The notes: generated by a model not told the origin, from the sequence alone. A stretch of 35,118 nucleotides of DNA from JAKSSM01 sp045629065 (GCA_045629065.1 JAZQQK010000041.1:1-35118), one strand, 5' to 3'; positions 16,001 through 24,455 are shown, counted from the stretch's first letter. Program-made: numbers and translations.

Positions 16001-16910
16001 CATCAATAATCTCTCCATCTGCTAGCTTTGCCACAAAAACAGAACCTAAGCCTTCATCAAAATTGAAATTAAAGCTTTTTTCTGTGCCTATTTCAAATTG
16101 ACCGCCTACTAATTCTGCCTGGCTAAAATATCCTTCAACTCCGCTAGTATTATTTGCAAATTTTGCTTCATTCTCATATTGCAAATATCCTATCATCGTA
16201 CTGAAAAACATTTTTGATAATGCAGCAGAATTCATTTTCATATCATCTTCTAATGCACAGTTAAGTTCCGGTATTTCCCCGCCAGCACCAAATCCCGTTA
16301 GCAAAACATCCGCAACTTTTAGGTTTTTAGGGAATGCAATGCAAGCCCATCTTTCCCCCTCGTCAAGGTTATCTTCCTCGGGTATTGTTATTGTCCATGA
16401 ACCATCTACGCCCTTAGTTGCTGTAAAGTCCTGAGTTTCAAGTTTTTTATCGGAATTCATGAATGAATCATCAATATCATAAACCTTAGTTAATGTAAAA
16501 GTAGTATTGAATGGTTCTTCTTCGTCATCTATTCCTGATATCTTAAGTGTAAATGTAGTATCCACTAAGTCCGAGTCTGTTAAATCTACATTATGAAAAA
16601 CAGTCATGCCTAGATCGCAACTATCAAAAGTTCTATCGCAATAAACATATGGACTTTCACTATCGTCTTCCACCCATATTTTGAGTAATAGTGGCTCATC
16701 TCCAATTTCCCATCTAAGTGCTCCGCTGATTTCTTGTGAAAAAAATGTATCCGTCAAATTCAAAGTGGCTTTATTTCCATCACCATCTGTACCAACCCAA
16801 TATCCCGCATATGGTTCTATCGAGCTCACCTCATAGGCAAATGCTGCCGTAGGCATTAGATAGAGTACCATTGTAATTATTATTAAAAAGGTTACACATT
16901 TCTTTTTCAT
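13026..16910 (-). CDS. Secreted beta-helix surface protein interrupted by a Hint (intein-like) domain
   Basis: A 1294-residue exported protein. Residues 1-25 are a signal peptide (cleavage after AFA); 26-425 are beta-rich of unknown type. About 430-715 is a right-handed beta-helix of repeats such as FNMTGGVIAG, FNMEGGLITGN and FNMNAGTITGN. At Cys718 a Hint domain begins (CLAAGTEIITNEWGNRKPVE, then LSTGDYVLAFDHEEGD, VVGGHAFFEHETGKY with His790, and VFANGLLSN ending at Asn862). A helical spacer follows, then a last beta-helix-like turn (GTFKLTGNTSG), an InlB B-repeat-like module (~1050-1120), a short coiled coil (~1140-1175) and a beta-rich C-terminus. No LPXTG anchor. ATG at 16908-16910 has GGGAGG nine bases upstream. 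It was probably inserted between smpB and the symporter gene. Confidence 0.9.
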   Translation of the reverse strand: MKKKCVTFLIIITMVLYLMPTAAFAYEVSSIEPYAGYWVGTDGDGNKATLNLTDTFFSQEISGALRWEIGDEPLLLKIWVEDDSESPYVYCDRTFDSCDLGMTVFHNVDLTDSDLVDTTFTLKISGIDDEEEPFNTTFTLTKVYDIDDSFMNSDKKLETQDFTATKGVDGSWTITIPEEDNLDEGERWACIAFPKNLKVADVLLTGFGAGGEIPELNCALEDDMKMNSAALSKMFFSTMIGYLQYENEAKFANNTSGVEGYFSQAELVGGQFEIGTEKSFNFNFDEGLGSVFVAKLADGEIIDVVGHTDILYSVGGAFVNPDSDEIITNQICLPEDDEDVAEVTFSDSSTQTYDNFMDAIEDAKADYGSTVKLIKTVSLVYDETILVGWVGGEPEYYDRWNGGGPTELPESITIDLNGNLLISDGDNDWFAYVASDSNLTIKDTSEQKNGAILGSESGVLVSDGTFNLEGGMLLGYNNSAVYVTTYLGQHGIFNMTGGVIAGLMNMDMDMGSTIFVDNGSIFNMEGGLITGNFVMGMYAAGVTFGYDATVNLSGNAAIVGNSGLLSMGTGVCMTGDGAVLNMSENARISSNCSAILAGGIGAIEGTTFNMNGGTVCDNVGLSGAGIFVDDGSVFNMNAGTITGNRAISVEELGLLSNLIGLDYILAAFPGGVGGGASIGEYGRFYANGGTISGNTASNHGGGVYIPKSGVLSDPYLTCLAAGTEIITNEWGNRKPVEELSTGDYVLAFDHEEGDTEVTPLYFVYKFPEPQTGAFKLEFDSGCEVTVVGGHAFFEHETGKYEVITADTANDFIGKSFFNLDCNFGDGGWDELVNVTPIEEAVDTYIVVSEGDMNVFANGLLSNVDGIYTAISNAFDMDPETLTIDPTQKALDIGTYGLREYTKENFPHTTKKSYDAQHLEYLNVAVGKGLLTEEDIEAAASMSMRYNRTILGGTFKLTGNTSGVEGSKVADNLFMWTDSPKITIGEPSTMSVGVTLMENSDPNEYADGGFTVNGTADDIKYFSADNEAQKVIFVNEVSADEYISPNHLELASIMNYKVTVDSGENGVVYASTQDAMEGETVTFEAVPDNGYKLTSLKWYTDDPESATDITSGLSLVMPATATNVVATFGLASEPQASAPTYDMEKYREIMAEAERLQAEIDAQRAANEAKEAETHLTVEEVQKLAAETTVVVRTENQARGIRAYVVENENLEKMKAAGYTLTYDFYRAEGTTVPTNDQYELTKVHDKSEGWYLNTAAQAGKRYYYKVIIKIYDEEGNHVADIALEENKYGYRTRR

Positions 16911-16956
16911 TACTTCTAGCCTCCCTTTTGTTAGCAACAATAAATAATTTGTAATT

Positions 16957-16985
16957 ATTATATCAAATAACCACAAAAAATACAA
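16957..16985 (-). promoter_or_regulatory. Promoter of the Hint/beta-helix gene
   Basis: Minus strand TTGTAT (16980-16985), 17-bp spacer, TATAAT (16957-16962) with an extended TG (TGATATAAT). The -35 element lies inside the U-tract of the preceding symporter terminator. Confidence 0.72.
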
Positions 16986-17021
16986 GAAGCCCCCTTAAGT
17001 AAGGGGGCTTTTGTATTGCTT
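16975..17021 (-). terminator. Symporter terminator; right copy of the 35-bp repeat
   Basis: The stem AAGCCCCCTTA-CT-TAAGGGGGCTT (minus strand, 17010-16987) is followed by CTTGTATTTTTTG, an effective U-tract, 10 bp after the symporter stop. The 35 bp at 16987-17021 match 12991-13025 at 34 positions. Confidence 0.85.
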
Positions 17022-17030
17022 ATTGTTTGC

Positions 17031-18260
17031 TTATTTCTTTGCTTTCTTATTGCGTTCCCATTCGGATACACATACTGAGCAAGCGATGTCGCCTGTGATG
17101 TTAAGGCAAGTACGTCCCATATCGAAGAGTCTATCTACACCGTAGATTAACATGATCATATCTACTGGAACACCAATTGCGGATAATACCATAGCGAGCA
17201 TGATCATACCAGCACCTGCAACTCCTGCAGTACCGATAGATGCAACTGTAGCTGTGATAATTACTGTAAGCATCTGGCCTAATGTGAGGTCAATGCCACA
17301 GCAAGATGCGAGGAATACTGTAGCTACGCACTGGTAGATTGCAGTACCATCCATGTTGATTGTGCTTCCGAGTGGAAGTACGAATGATGAAATGTCGCTG
17401 TCTGCACCGAGCTTATCTGCGCAATCCTTTGATACAGGAAGTGTAGCTGCGGAAGAAGCAGATGTAAATGCAAAGATCATAGCTGCGCTAGCATCCTTAA
17501 AGAATCTAACTGGGCTAATCTTTGCAAATAATTTTGCTGAAAGTGAGTAAACAACAACCATGTGAACAACGTATGCAATGTAAGCGCAAAGGATTACTAA
17601 TGCGAGAGGTCCTAAGATATCTGCGCCCTGAGTTGCTACTACCCATGCCATCATGCCGAATACACCGATTGGGGAAAGCTTGATGATGAAGTTCATAACT
17701 CTTTCAGTTACAGAATATGCTGAGGAAACGAAGTCCTTGCAGAGTTGTGCTTTTTGTCCAGCTGCTAAGATACCGCCACCGATCATGATAGAAATAACGA
17801 TAACTTGAAGCATGTTTGCTGTGCTGAATGCACTCCACATATTGGATGGGAAGATACCTACTAAAGTATCCATGAAGTTCTGGCTTGTTGCACCAGTCCA
17901 TTCAGCGCCCTCTGCTAATGCAAGTGTTGGGAATAAGCCAGCTCCCTTGAAGATGCTAGCAAATACGAGTCCGAGTACACATGCGATTGCAGTTGTAACT
18001 AAGAAATAAACTACGGATTTCCATCCGATTGAACCAACTTTGCTGATATCGCCTAAGGAAACGATACCCTCAACCATTGAAAGAACTACGATAGGAACTA
18101 CCATAAACTTGAGTAAGTTTACGAAGATTGTTCCAAGAGGTTTCATGTAGTTAACTGCGAAGTCGGAGCCTTTTGCAAAGTAAAGAATAATACCGAGTAC
18201 GATACCTGCAACTAATGCGATAAGTATCCAACCTGGCAACGATAATCTTTTCTTTTCCAT
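17031..18260 (-). CDS. Dicarboxylate/amino acid:cation symporter (DAACS family)
   Basis: A 409-residue sodium- or proton-coupled carrier of the glutamate/aspartate/dicarboxylate type (GltP/GltT/SstT relatives). Features: several membrane helices, FVNLLKFMVVPIVVLSMVEG near residue 50, the serine-rich reentrant loop TSASSAATLPVSKDCADKLG (~265-285), and LPLGSTINMDGTAIYQ with the NMDGT substrate and sodium motif. An SDI segment just before this and MGRTCLNITGDI late in helix 8 are also family-typical; the latter holds the asparagine and aspartate of the binding site. Substrate among glutamate, aspartate, serine and C4 acids cannot be fixed. ATG start with TCTGGAGGATAATGAC. It follows the TSUP gene after 70 bp containing a hairpin. 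Confidence 0.95.
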   Translation of the reverse strand: MEKKRLSLPGWILIALVAGIVLGIILYFAKGSDFAVNYMKPLGTIFVNLLKFMVVPIVVLSMVEGIVSLGDISKVGSIGWKSVVYFLVTTAIACVLGLVFASIFKGAGLFPTLALAEGAEWTGATSQNFMDTLVGIFPSNMWSAFSTANMLQVIVISIMIGGGILAAGQKAQLCKDFVSSAYSVTERVMNFIIKLSPIGVFGMMAWVVATQGADILGPLALVILCAYIAYVVHMVVVYSLSAKLFAKISPVRFFKDASAAMIFAFTSASSAATLPVSKDCADKLGADSDISSFVLPLGSTINMDGTAIYQCVATVFLASCCGIDLTLGQMLTVIITATVASIGTAGVAGAGMIMLAMVLSAIGVPVDMIMLIYGVDRLFDMGRTCLNITGDIACSVCVSEWERNKKAKK

Positions 18261-18300
18261 GTCATTATCCTCCAGAATAAATAAAAAATAAATAATTGCG

Positions 18301-18330
18301 TTTCTGTGGGTGCTTTCGCCACCGCAGAAA
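18301..18330 (-). terminator. Stem-loop after the TSUP permease gene
   Basis: Minus strand TTTCTGCGGTG-GCGAAAG-CACCCACAGAAA folds into a stem with a small bulge directly after the TSUP stop codon. It lacks a U-tract, so termination would be weak; read-through into the symporter gene is likely because no clear promoter is seen for that gene. Confidence 0.45.
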
Positions 18331-19101
18331 TTATATGAAATAGTCGATTATTACCTTAATAGCTAATAAAACTATAACAAACAAAATAATGATGCGGACG
18401 AACTTTGAACCATTCTTGATGGCAAGTCCGGAGCCGAGGTAGTTTCCTAATATACTACAACCAGCTGCTGCGATTCCAAGCGGGATCAGGGTTGCACGAT
18501 TAATCAAGAATACTATAAGCGATGATACATTCGATGCTAGGTTGCAAAGCTTAGAATTACTCTCTGCCGTTAGTATATCTTTTTTTATTAATTTTGTATA
18601 TACCAAAATTAAAAAAGTTCCGGTTCCAGGGCCATAAAATCCATCATATAGGCCAATAATAAGCGATGCAACGACTGCAATTATAACTTCAGTCTTACGT
18701 TTAAGTGGAGTTGGATCTTTTGGTTCGAGTGTTTTGTTCTTCAAAACCACTATCGCAATCAGTGGAACCATAACAATCATTATGATTCTAAAGATATTGT
18801 CGTTCAAGATCAAAGCAAGCTTAGCACCGAGGCTGGCACCGATCAGAGAACAGCAGATGCTTGGGATAGCGAGGCCGTAGTCGACCTTGCCTGTTCTTAT
18901 ATATCTAATAGTGGACATAATCGTGCCAAAGCATGCGCCGAATTTGTTAGTGGCTGATGCTGTGTGCGCCGGAAGGCCTGCCATGAGATAAGCGGGGATT
19001 GTAATGATACCACCGCCACCACCTATTGAATCGACAAAGCCGCCCAAAAATACCAGTGGGCACACTATCAAAAATGTTTTAAGTGTTAGTTCGAATTCCA
19101 T
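18331..19101 (-). CDS. TSUP-family membrane permease (TauE/SafE type)
   Basis: A 256-residue membrane protein with about eight hydrophobic segments, of the TauE/SafE (4-toluene sulfonate uptake permease, TSUP) family. Two internally similar motifs mark the duplicated halves: GGFVDSIGGGGGIITIPAY near residue 20 and GLYDGFYGPGTGTFLILVYT near residue 150; TASATNKFGACFGT and TAESNSKLCNLASN follow them. Family members export or import sulfur-containing or organic anions; the substrate here is unknown. Its ATG lies 4 bp after the uvrA stop, so it is in the uvrB-uvrA transcript, although no functional link to repair is known. Confidence 0.92.
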   Translation of the reverse strand: MEFELTLKTFLIVCPLVFLGGFVDSIGGGGGIITIPAYLMAGLPAHTASATNKFGACFGTIMSTIRYIRTGKVDYGLAIPSICCSLIGASLGAKLALILNDNIFRIIMIVMVPLIAIVVLKNKTLEPKDPTPLKRKTEVIIAVVASLIIGLYDGFYGPGTGTFLILVYTKLIKKDILTAESNSKLCNLASNVSSLIVFLINRATLIPLGIAAAGCSILGNYLGSGLAIKNGSKFVRIIILFVIVLLAIKVIIDYFI

Positions 19102-19105
19102 TATG

Positions 19106-21949
19106 CTACTTCTTTTCTAGAATCTTTTTTAAGAATTGTCCTGTGTACGAATTAGGACATTTTGCAACCTCTTCGGGTGTGCCTGTAGTCACGATTTCAC
19201 CGCCGCGATTGCCACCATCTGGTCCAAGATCGATGATGTGGTCTGCACGCTTTACTACATCGAGATTGTGTTCTATTACAACTACTGAGTTCCCCTGGTC
19301 TACAAGTCTATCCAATACATCAAGGAGCTTATCTACATCTGCAAAATGAAGGCCCGTAGTAGGCTCGTCTAAGATGTAAAGTGTCTTACCCGTAGAACGT
19401 TTTGTAAGTTCTGTTGCAAGTTTAACTCTCTGAGACTCACCGCCGGAAAGTTCTGTGGACGGTTGTCCGAGCTTAATATAACCCAAGCCAACCTGCTCGA
19501 GAGTCTCGAGATATTTATAGATATGTGGCACATTCTTAAAGAATTCTGCCGCCTCTGTTACACTCATATTAAGCACATCATATATGCTCTTTCCCTTGTA
19601 CTTGACTTCGAGAGTTTCGCGGTTATAACGCTTGCCGTGGCAAACTTCGCATGGCACATATACATCAGGTAGGAAGTGCATCTCAATCTTTATGATGCCA
19701 TCGCCTCCGCAGGCTTGGCAGCGTCCACCCTTTACATTAAAGCTGAATCTGCCCTTCTTGTATCCCCTGAGCTTTGCTTCTGGAAGCGTGGAGAAGAGGT
19801 CTCTAATATCGTCAAACATTCCCGTGTATGTGGCAGGGTTTGAACGAGGAGTCTTACCGATAGGGCTCTGATCGATGTCGATAACCTTATCGATGTTCTC
19901 GAGGCCTTCAATTCTATCAAAATCACCAGCCTCCTCTTGGAGCTTGTTAGTGATGTGTGCCACACCCTTGTAGAGAATCTCGTTTATGAGGGAAGACTTT
20001 CCTGATCCGGAAACGCCTGTGACACAGACGAATTTTCCGAGTGGAAATTCAACGTCGATGCCCTTTAAGTTATGTTCTCTAGCACCTATAACCTTTAATG
20101 TTTTACCGTTTCCTTTACGACGTTCGTCTGGAACGGTAATTTTCTTTTTTCCAGAAAGGTACTGACCCGTGATTGATTCTTTGCAGGCCTTGATGTCCTC
20201 TACTGTGCCTTGGCAAACCAATTCACCACCGTAAATTCCAGCGCCTGGACCGATGTCTACGATGTGGTCAGCGGCATACATAGTGTCTTCGTCGTGCTCG
20301 ACGACGATTAGTGTGTTACCGATATCTGTCAAATTTCGAAGAGTCTTTAAGAGTCTTTCGTTATCCTTTTGGTGAAGTCCGATAGATGGCTCATCTAGGA
20401 TGTAAAGCACTCCTACTAAACTTGAGCCAATCTGTGTCGCAAGTCGGATTCTCTGTGATTCACCACCTGAAAGCGTACCAGCAGAGCGTGAAAGTGTGAG
20501 GTAATCGAGTCCGACATCCTTAAGGAAATTAAGCCTTGCCCTAATCTCTTTAATAATCTGTTCTGCGATATGTCTATCTAGATCTGAAAGTTCTATCTCA
20601 TCGAGGAATTTGATTGCTTCATTAACTGACATGTTGGAGAATTCGGAAATATTAATACCACCGACAGTAACTGCGAGAATCTCTGGTTTAAAGCGTGCAC
20701 CTTTGCAATCAGGACATTCACGAGTTACCATATACTGCTCCATCTTTCCTCTAAAATAGTCCGAAGATGTGTCTCTAACGCGTCTCTCGATTGAATTCAA
20801 AGCACCCTCGAAAGGTTTTGCCATCTCAGAGATTGTACCAGTATTTTTGGAAACATAGTGCCAGTTTAATACGCGGTCGCCTGTGCCCCAGAATAATTCC
20901 TTAAGGAAAGTCTCAGGCATCTCCTTTAATGGCTTAGAACCATCCACTCCGTGGTAGTCCATAAGTCCCTGAACGTTTTGTCTATAAAAGCCCGCAAACT
21001 CCATCGTGCCAAAGATTGGCTGGAGTGCGCCCTCATCGATGCTCTTCTCCATATCGATGAGCTTCTCAGGGTCAAGTTTTTGTGTATATCCAATACCAGA
21101 ACATGTAGGGCAAGCTCCGAATGGAGCGTTGAACGAGAACATGCGTGGTTCAAGTTCTTCTAGCGATGCACCGTGATCTGGGCAGGCAAGCTTTGTGGAG
21201 AAAGTCTTGTCAATCTTCTCGTCCATGAATTCGCCTATAACTCTAACCAGACCGCCGTCTGACTGAGATACTGCAAGTTCACATGCCTCAGCAATTCTGC
21301 TGTCTTGACCTGGCTTAATTATGATTCTGTCGACCACGATCTCGATGTCGTGCTTGAATGTCTTCTCGAGTTTGATCTCATCTTCGTCGATAAGCTTGTT
21401 TTCGCCATCGACTCTAATACGAGTGAAACCCTCTTTTTTGATCATCTCTATTACCTTTTCGTGTGTGCCCTTCTTTTGGCGCACGATAGGTGCGAGCACG
21501 GAAAGTTTTGCGCCTTCTCCGAGGCTTATAATCGTGTCAACCATCTGGTCGATGGATTGTGAAGTTATAAGCTTGCCGCAAACTGGGCAGTGAGGCTTAC
21601 CGATTCTCGCATATAGTAATCTCAAGTAGTCGTGAATTTCTGTAACGGTTCCGACTGTTGAACGTGGGTTTCTATTAGTAGTCTTTTGATCGATTGAAAT
21701 AGCTGGAGAAAGGCCCTCTATGTACTCTACATTTGGTTTTTCCATTTGACCCAGGAATTGACGAGCATAGGATGAAAGGCTCTCCATGTAGCGGCGCTGG
21801 CCCTCAGCATAGATAGTATCGAACGCCAAAGAGGACTTGCCCGATCCGGACAGTCCTGTCAAAACAACCAACTTATCTCTAGGGATTCTAACATTTAGTC
21901 CCTTAAGGTTGTTCTCATGTGCTCCTCTAATAACAATTTCATTTGCCAT
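19106..21949 (-). CDS. uvrA: Excinuclease ABC subunit A
   Basis: DNA-damage recognition ATPase of nucleotide excision repair. 947 residues, full length. Two ABC ATPase halves are seen: Walker A GLSGSGKSSLAFDT (~32) and GVSGSGKSSLINEI (~640), each with its own signature (TLSGGESQRIRLATQI and ELSGGESQRVKLATEL) and Walker B (YILDEPSIGLH and YILDEPTTGLH). Zinc-binding cysteine pairs occur in CPVCGKLI, CPTCSGIGY / CPDCKGARF, and CQACGGDG ... CEVCHGKRY. The ATG overlaps the uvrB stop by one base (TAATG), so translation is coupled. No LexA-type operator was seen near the operon promoter. Confidence 0.99.
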   Translation of the reverse strand: MANEIVIRGAHENNLKGLNVRIPRDKLVVLTGLSGSGKSSLAFDTIYAEGQRRYMESLSSYARQFLGQMEKPNVEYIEGLSPAISIDQKTTNRNPRSTVGTVTEIHDYLRLLYARIGKPHCPVCGKLITSQSIDQMVDTIISLGEGAKLSVLAPIVRQKKGTHEKVIEMIKKEGFTRIRVDGENKLIDEDEIKLEKTFKHDIEIVVDRIIIKPGQDSRIAEACELAVSQSDGGLVRVIGEFMDEKIDKTFSTKLACPDHGASLEELEPRMFSFNAPFGACPTCSGIGYTQKLDPEKLIDMEKSIDEGALQPIFGTMEFAGFYRQNVQGLMDYHGVDGSKPLKEMPETFLKELFWGTGDRVLNWHYVSKNTGTISEMAKPFEGALNSIERRVRDTSSDYFRGKMEQYMVTRECPDCKGARFKPEILAVTVGGINISEFSNMSVNEAIKFLDEIELSDLDRHIAEQIIKEIRARLNFLKDVGLDYLTLSRSAGTLSGGESQRIRLATQIGSSLVGVLYILDEPSIGLHQKDNERLLKTLRNLTDIGNTLIVVEHDEDTMYAADHIVDIGPGAGIYGGELVCQGTVEDIKACKESITGQYLSGKKKITVPDERRKGNGKTLKVIGAREHNLKGIDVEFPLGKFVCVTGVSGSGKSSLINEILYKGVAHITNKLQEEAGDFDRIEGLENIDKVIDIDQSPIGKTPRSNPATYTGMFDDIRDLFSTLPEAKLRGYKKGRFSFNVKGGRCQACGGDGIIKIEMHFLPDVYVPCEVCHGKRYNRETLEVKYKGKSIYDVLNMSVTEAAEFFKNVPHIYKYLETLEQVGLGYIKLGQPSTELSGGESQRVKLATELTKRSTGKTLYILDEPTTGLHFADVDKLLDVLDRLVDQGNSVVVIEHNLDVVKRADHIIDLGPDGGNRGGEIVTTGTPEEVAKCPNSYTGQFLKKILEKK

Positions 21950-23925
21950 TACAATCTTACCTTGTATTCAAAAATTTGGTCACGAAGCTCGGCGGCGCGC
22001 TCGAACTGGAGATCCTGTGCTGCCTGCTTCATTTCTTTTTCTAATTTCTTGATGTAATCCGCAAGCTCTTTCTTTGTGAGCTCGAGTGGGCTCTTGCCCT
22101 GGTATTTCTCCAAGGATGGTTCTGCTTGCTTTGTTGCCTCGATTACGGCTCTTACAGACTTTTCAATCGACTTAGGTGTGATACCATGAGCTTTATTGTA
22201 ATCGTCTTGAATCTTACGGCGACGATTGGTCTCGCCGATAGCGACCTCCATCGCATGTGAAACATTGTCTGCATACATAATTACCCTGCCGTGCACATTA
22301 CGCGCCGCGCGGCCGATAGTCTGGATGAGTGAAGTTTCTGTTCTTAAGAAACCTTCCTTATCTGCATCGAGTATAGCGACTAGTGAAACCTCCGGAATAT
22401 CTAAGCCCTCGCGAAGAAGGTTTATTCCTACTAAGACATCGAATACATCCATTCTGAGGTCTCTGATAATTTCCATTCGCTCCAAAGTATCTATATCTGA
22501 GTGTAGATATCTAACACGAATATTGACGCCCTTGAGATAGTCCGTCAGGCTCTCAGCCATTTTCTTCGTTAGAGTGGTTACGAGTACCTTTTCACCTCTT
22601 TCTACGGTCTTACGGATTTCGCCGATGAGATGGTCGATTTGGCCCCTTGTAGGCACTACTTCGATAGGTGGGTCCAGTAAACCTGTAGGTCTAATAATCT
22701 GCTCTGCATTTATACCACCGGACTTCTCTTTTTCATACTGGGCAGGAGTTGCCGAGAAGAATACGACTTGATTAACCATCTTCTCCCACTCTTCGAATTT
22801 TAGTGGTCTGTTGTCGAGAGCGGATGGAAGTCTAAATCCATAATCCACGAGTGATGTCTTACGGGAAAGGTTGCCCGCATACATTCCGTGAAGCTGTGGG
22901 AGCATCGCGTGCGACTCATCCACAATCATCAGGAAATCGTCTGGGAAATAGTCGATTAGCGTGTATGGCTTTTCGCCAGGTGCTATACCGGCTAAGTGTC
23001 TAGTGTAGTTTTCGATGCCCTTGCAGATGCCAATTTCTCTCAGCATCTCGAGGTCATACTGTGTGCGCTGTTCGATTCGCTGCGCTTCTAGTAATTTTCC
23101 TCTATCCTTGAACCATTGAACTCGCTCAGTGAGTTCTTCAGTAATCGTATTAATCGCATGTTCCATATTTTCTGGAGATGTGACATAGTGTGATGCCGGA
23201 TAGATGGATATGTGATTTCTGAGACCGATGATTTCACCGGTTACAGGATTGATTTCTTTGATAGTATCGATCTCGTCTCCGAAAAGTTCAACTCGTACAG
23301 CGGAGTCGTTTCCCGCAGGGTAAATGTCGATTACATCTCCCCTAACCCTAAACGTGCCACGTTCAAAAGCCATGTCATTTCTGACATATTGCAGGTCGAC
23401 GAGCTTTCTTAGGATTTCGTTTCTTGGCTTCTCGGCACCTGGTCTTAAGGAAAGCATCTGATTCTTGTAGTCGAATGGCGAGCCGAGACCGTAAATACAT
23501 GATACCGATGCAACGATGATTACGTCGCGGCGCTCAGCCAAGGCTGCAGTCGCGGAGTGGCGAAGCTTCTCGATTTCGTCATTAATATCGGAATCCTTTT
23601 CGATATATGTGTCAGTCGAAGGCACATAGGCCTCTGGCTGATAGTAGTCATAGTAGGACACAAAATACTCTACTGCATTGTTGGGGAAGAATTCCTTGAA
23701 CTCGCCGTGGAGCTGTGCAGCCAGAGTCTTGTTGTGCGAAATTACAAGAGTTGGTTTATTAACCCTCGCAATGAGATTTGCCATAGTGAAAGTCTTGCCC
23801 GAACCAGTAACACCCATAAGAGTCTGATATTTTTTGCCATCATAAATACCCTGAACCAGTCTCTCAACTGCTTCAGGTTGATCGCCCATCATCTCGTATT
23901 CAGATACCAATTCGAACTTATCCAC
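21949..23925 (-). CDS. uvrB: Excinuclease ABC subunit B
   Basis: Damage-verifying helicase-like subunit of nucleotide excision repair. 658 residues, normal length. Walker A GVTGSGKTFTMANLI (~39), the DNA-clamping beta-hairpin YYDYYQPEAYVPSTDTYIEK (~94), the helicase motif IVDESHAMLPQ, motif V/VI segments NLLREGLDIPEVSL and QTIGRAARN, and a C-terminal UVR domain (~620-658, KEMKQAAQDLQFERAAELRD) that contacts UvrC. The start is GTG at 23923-23925, supported by AGAGGGCTAAGC; it lies 2 bp after the stop of the YbaK-type gene. uvrA follows immediately. Confidence 0.99.
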   Translation of the reverse strand: MDKFELVSEYEMMGDQPEAVERLVQGIYDGKKYQTLMGVTGSGKTFTMANLIARVNKPTLVISHNKTLAAQLHGEFKEFFPNNAVEYFVSYYDYYQPEAYVPSTDTYIEKDSDINDEIEKLRHSATAALAERRDVIIVASVSCIYGLGSPFDYKNQMLSLRPGAEKPRNEILRKLVDLQYVRNDMAFERGTFRVRGDVIDIYPAGNDSAVRVELFGDEIDTIKEINPVTGEIIGLRNHISIYPASHYVTSPENMEHAINTITEELTERVQWFKDRGKLLEAQRIEQRTQYDLEMLREIGICKGIENYTRHLAGIAPGEKPYTLIDYFPDDFLMIVDESHAMLPQLHGMYAGNLSRKTSLVDYGFRLPSALDNRPLKFEEWEKMVNQVVFFSATPAQYEKEKSGGINAEQIIRPTGLLDPPIEVVPTRGQIDHLIGEIRKTVERGEKVLVTTLTKKMAESLTDYLKGVNIRVRYLHSDIDTLERMEIIRDLRMDVFDVLVGINLLREGLDIPEVSLVAILDADKEGFLRTETSLIQTIGRAARNVHGRVIMYADNVSHAMEVAIGETNRRRKIQDDYNKAHGITPKSIEKSVRAVIEATKQAEPSLEKYQGKSPLELTKKELADYIKKLEKEMKQAAQDLQFERAAELRDQIFEYKVRL

Positions 23926-23927
23926 GC

Positions 23928-24419
23928 TTAGCCCTCTACTTCTGGTTCAGGAAGTTTGCAAACGTCTACCCACTCTAAGGCCTTTGAATACTTGTACAAT
24001 TCGTCCATAGTAAATTCAATGGCTGAGTTGTCAGATCCGCAAGCTGGGAATACAGTTTCGAAACGCTTCATGGATTCGTCGCAGTAAACCTTAACATTGG
24101 GATTAGTGATTCCAAAAGCGCATACGCCACCAATAGCATGACCAGTAAATGCAATTACTTCGTCTGGAGTGAGCATTCTTGCCTTCTGGTGGAACTTTTC
24201 CTTAAACTTATGATTATCTATTCTAGCATCACCAGCAGCTTGAATGAGAATGCATCCATCCTCACCATCTCTAAATGATAAAGTCTTGCAAATTCTAGCA
24301 CCTTCTACGCCTACAGCGATGGCTGCTAAATCTACAGTTGCAGATGATACATCAAATTCTTGAATTCTGTCTGCGATGCCTAATTCTTCAAAGTATTTTC
24401 TTACTATTTCAATAGCCAT
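23928..24419 (-). CDS. YbaK/EbsC-family aminoacyl-tRNA deacylase
   Basis: A 163-residue single-domain protein of the YbaK/ProX editing family, which hydrolyses mischarged tRNA (for example Cys- or Ala-tRNA-Pro) in trans. The family pattern is seen: VDLAAIAVGVEGARICKTL near residue 30, the catalytic-lysine segment DNHKFKEKFHQKARML (~75-90), GHAIGGVCAFGI (~100) with the GxxPGGV-like loop (here GHAIGGV), and a late FPACGSDNSAIEFTMDEL. The ATG at 24417-24419 is chosen over an upstream ATG because AAGGAGGCCCAAT precedes it. First gene of the operon with uvrB and uvrA. Confidence 0.88.
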   Translation of the reverse strand: MAIEIVRKYFEELGIADRIQEFDVSSATVDLAAIAVGVEGARICKTLSFRDGEDGCILIQAAGDARIDNHKFKEKFHQKARMLTPDEVIAFTGHAIGGVCAFGITNPNVKVYCDESMKRFETVFPACGSDNSAIEFTMDELYKYSKALEWVDVCKLPEPEVEG

Positions 24420-24455
24420 ATTGGGCCTCCTTTTTAGTATAAATGCTAACACTTA

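Noticed and set aside
13026..16910. The Hint region as a full self-splicing intein with homing endonuclease
   Set aside because: The domain is only about 145 residues, without endonuclease motifs, the terminal His is Ser and no Cys/Ser/Thr follows the terminal Asn.
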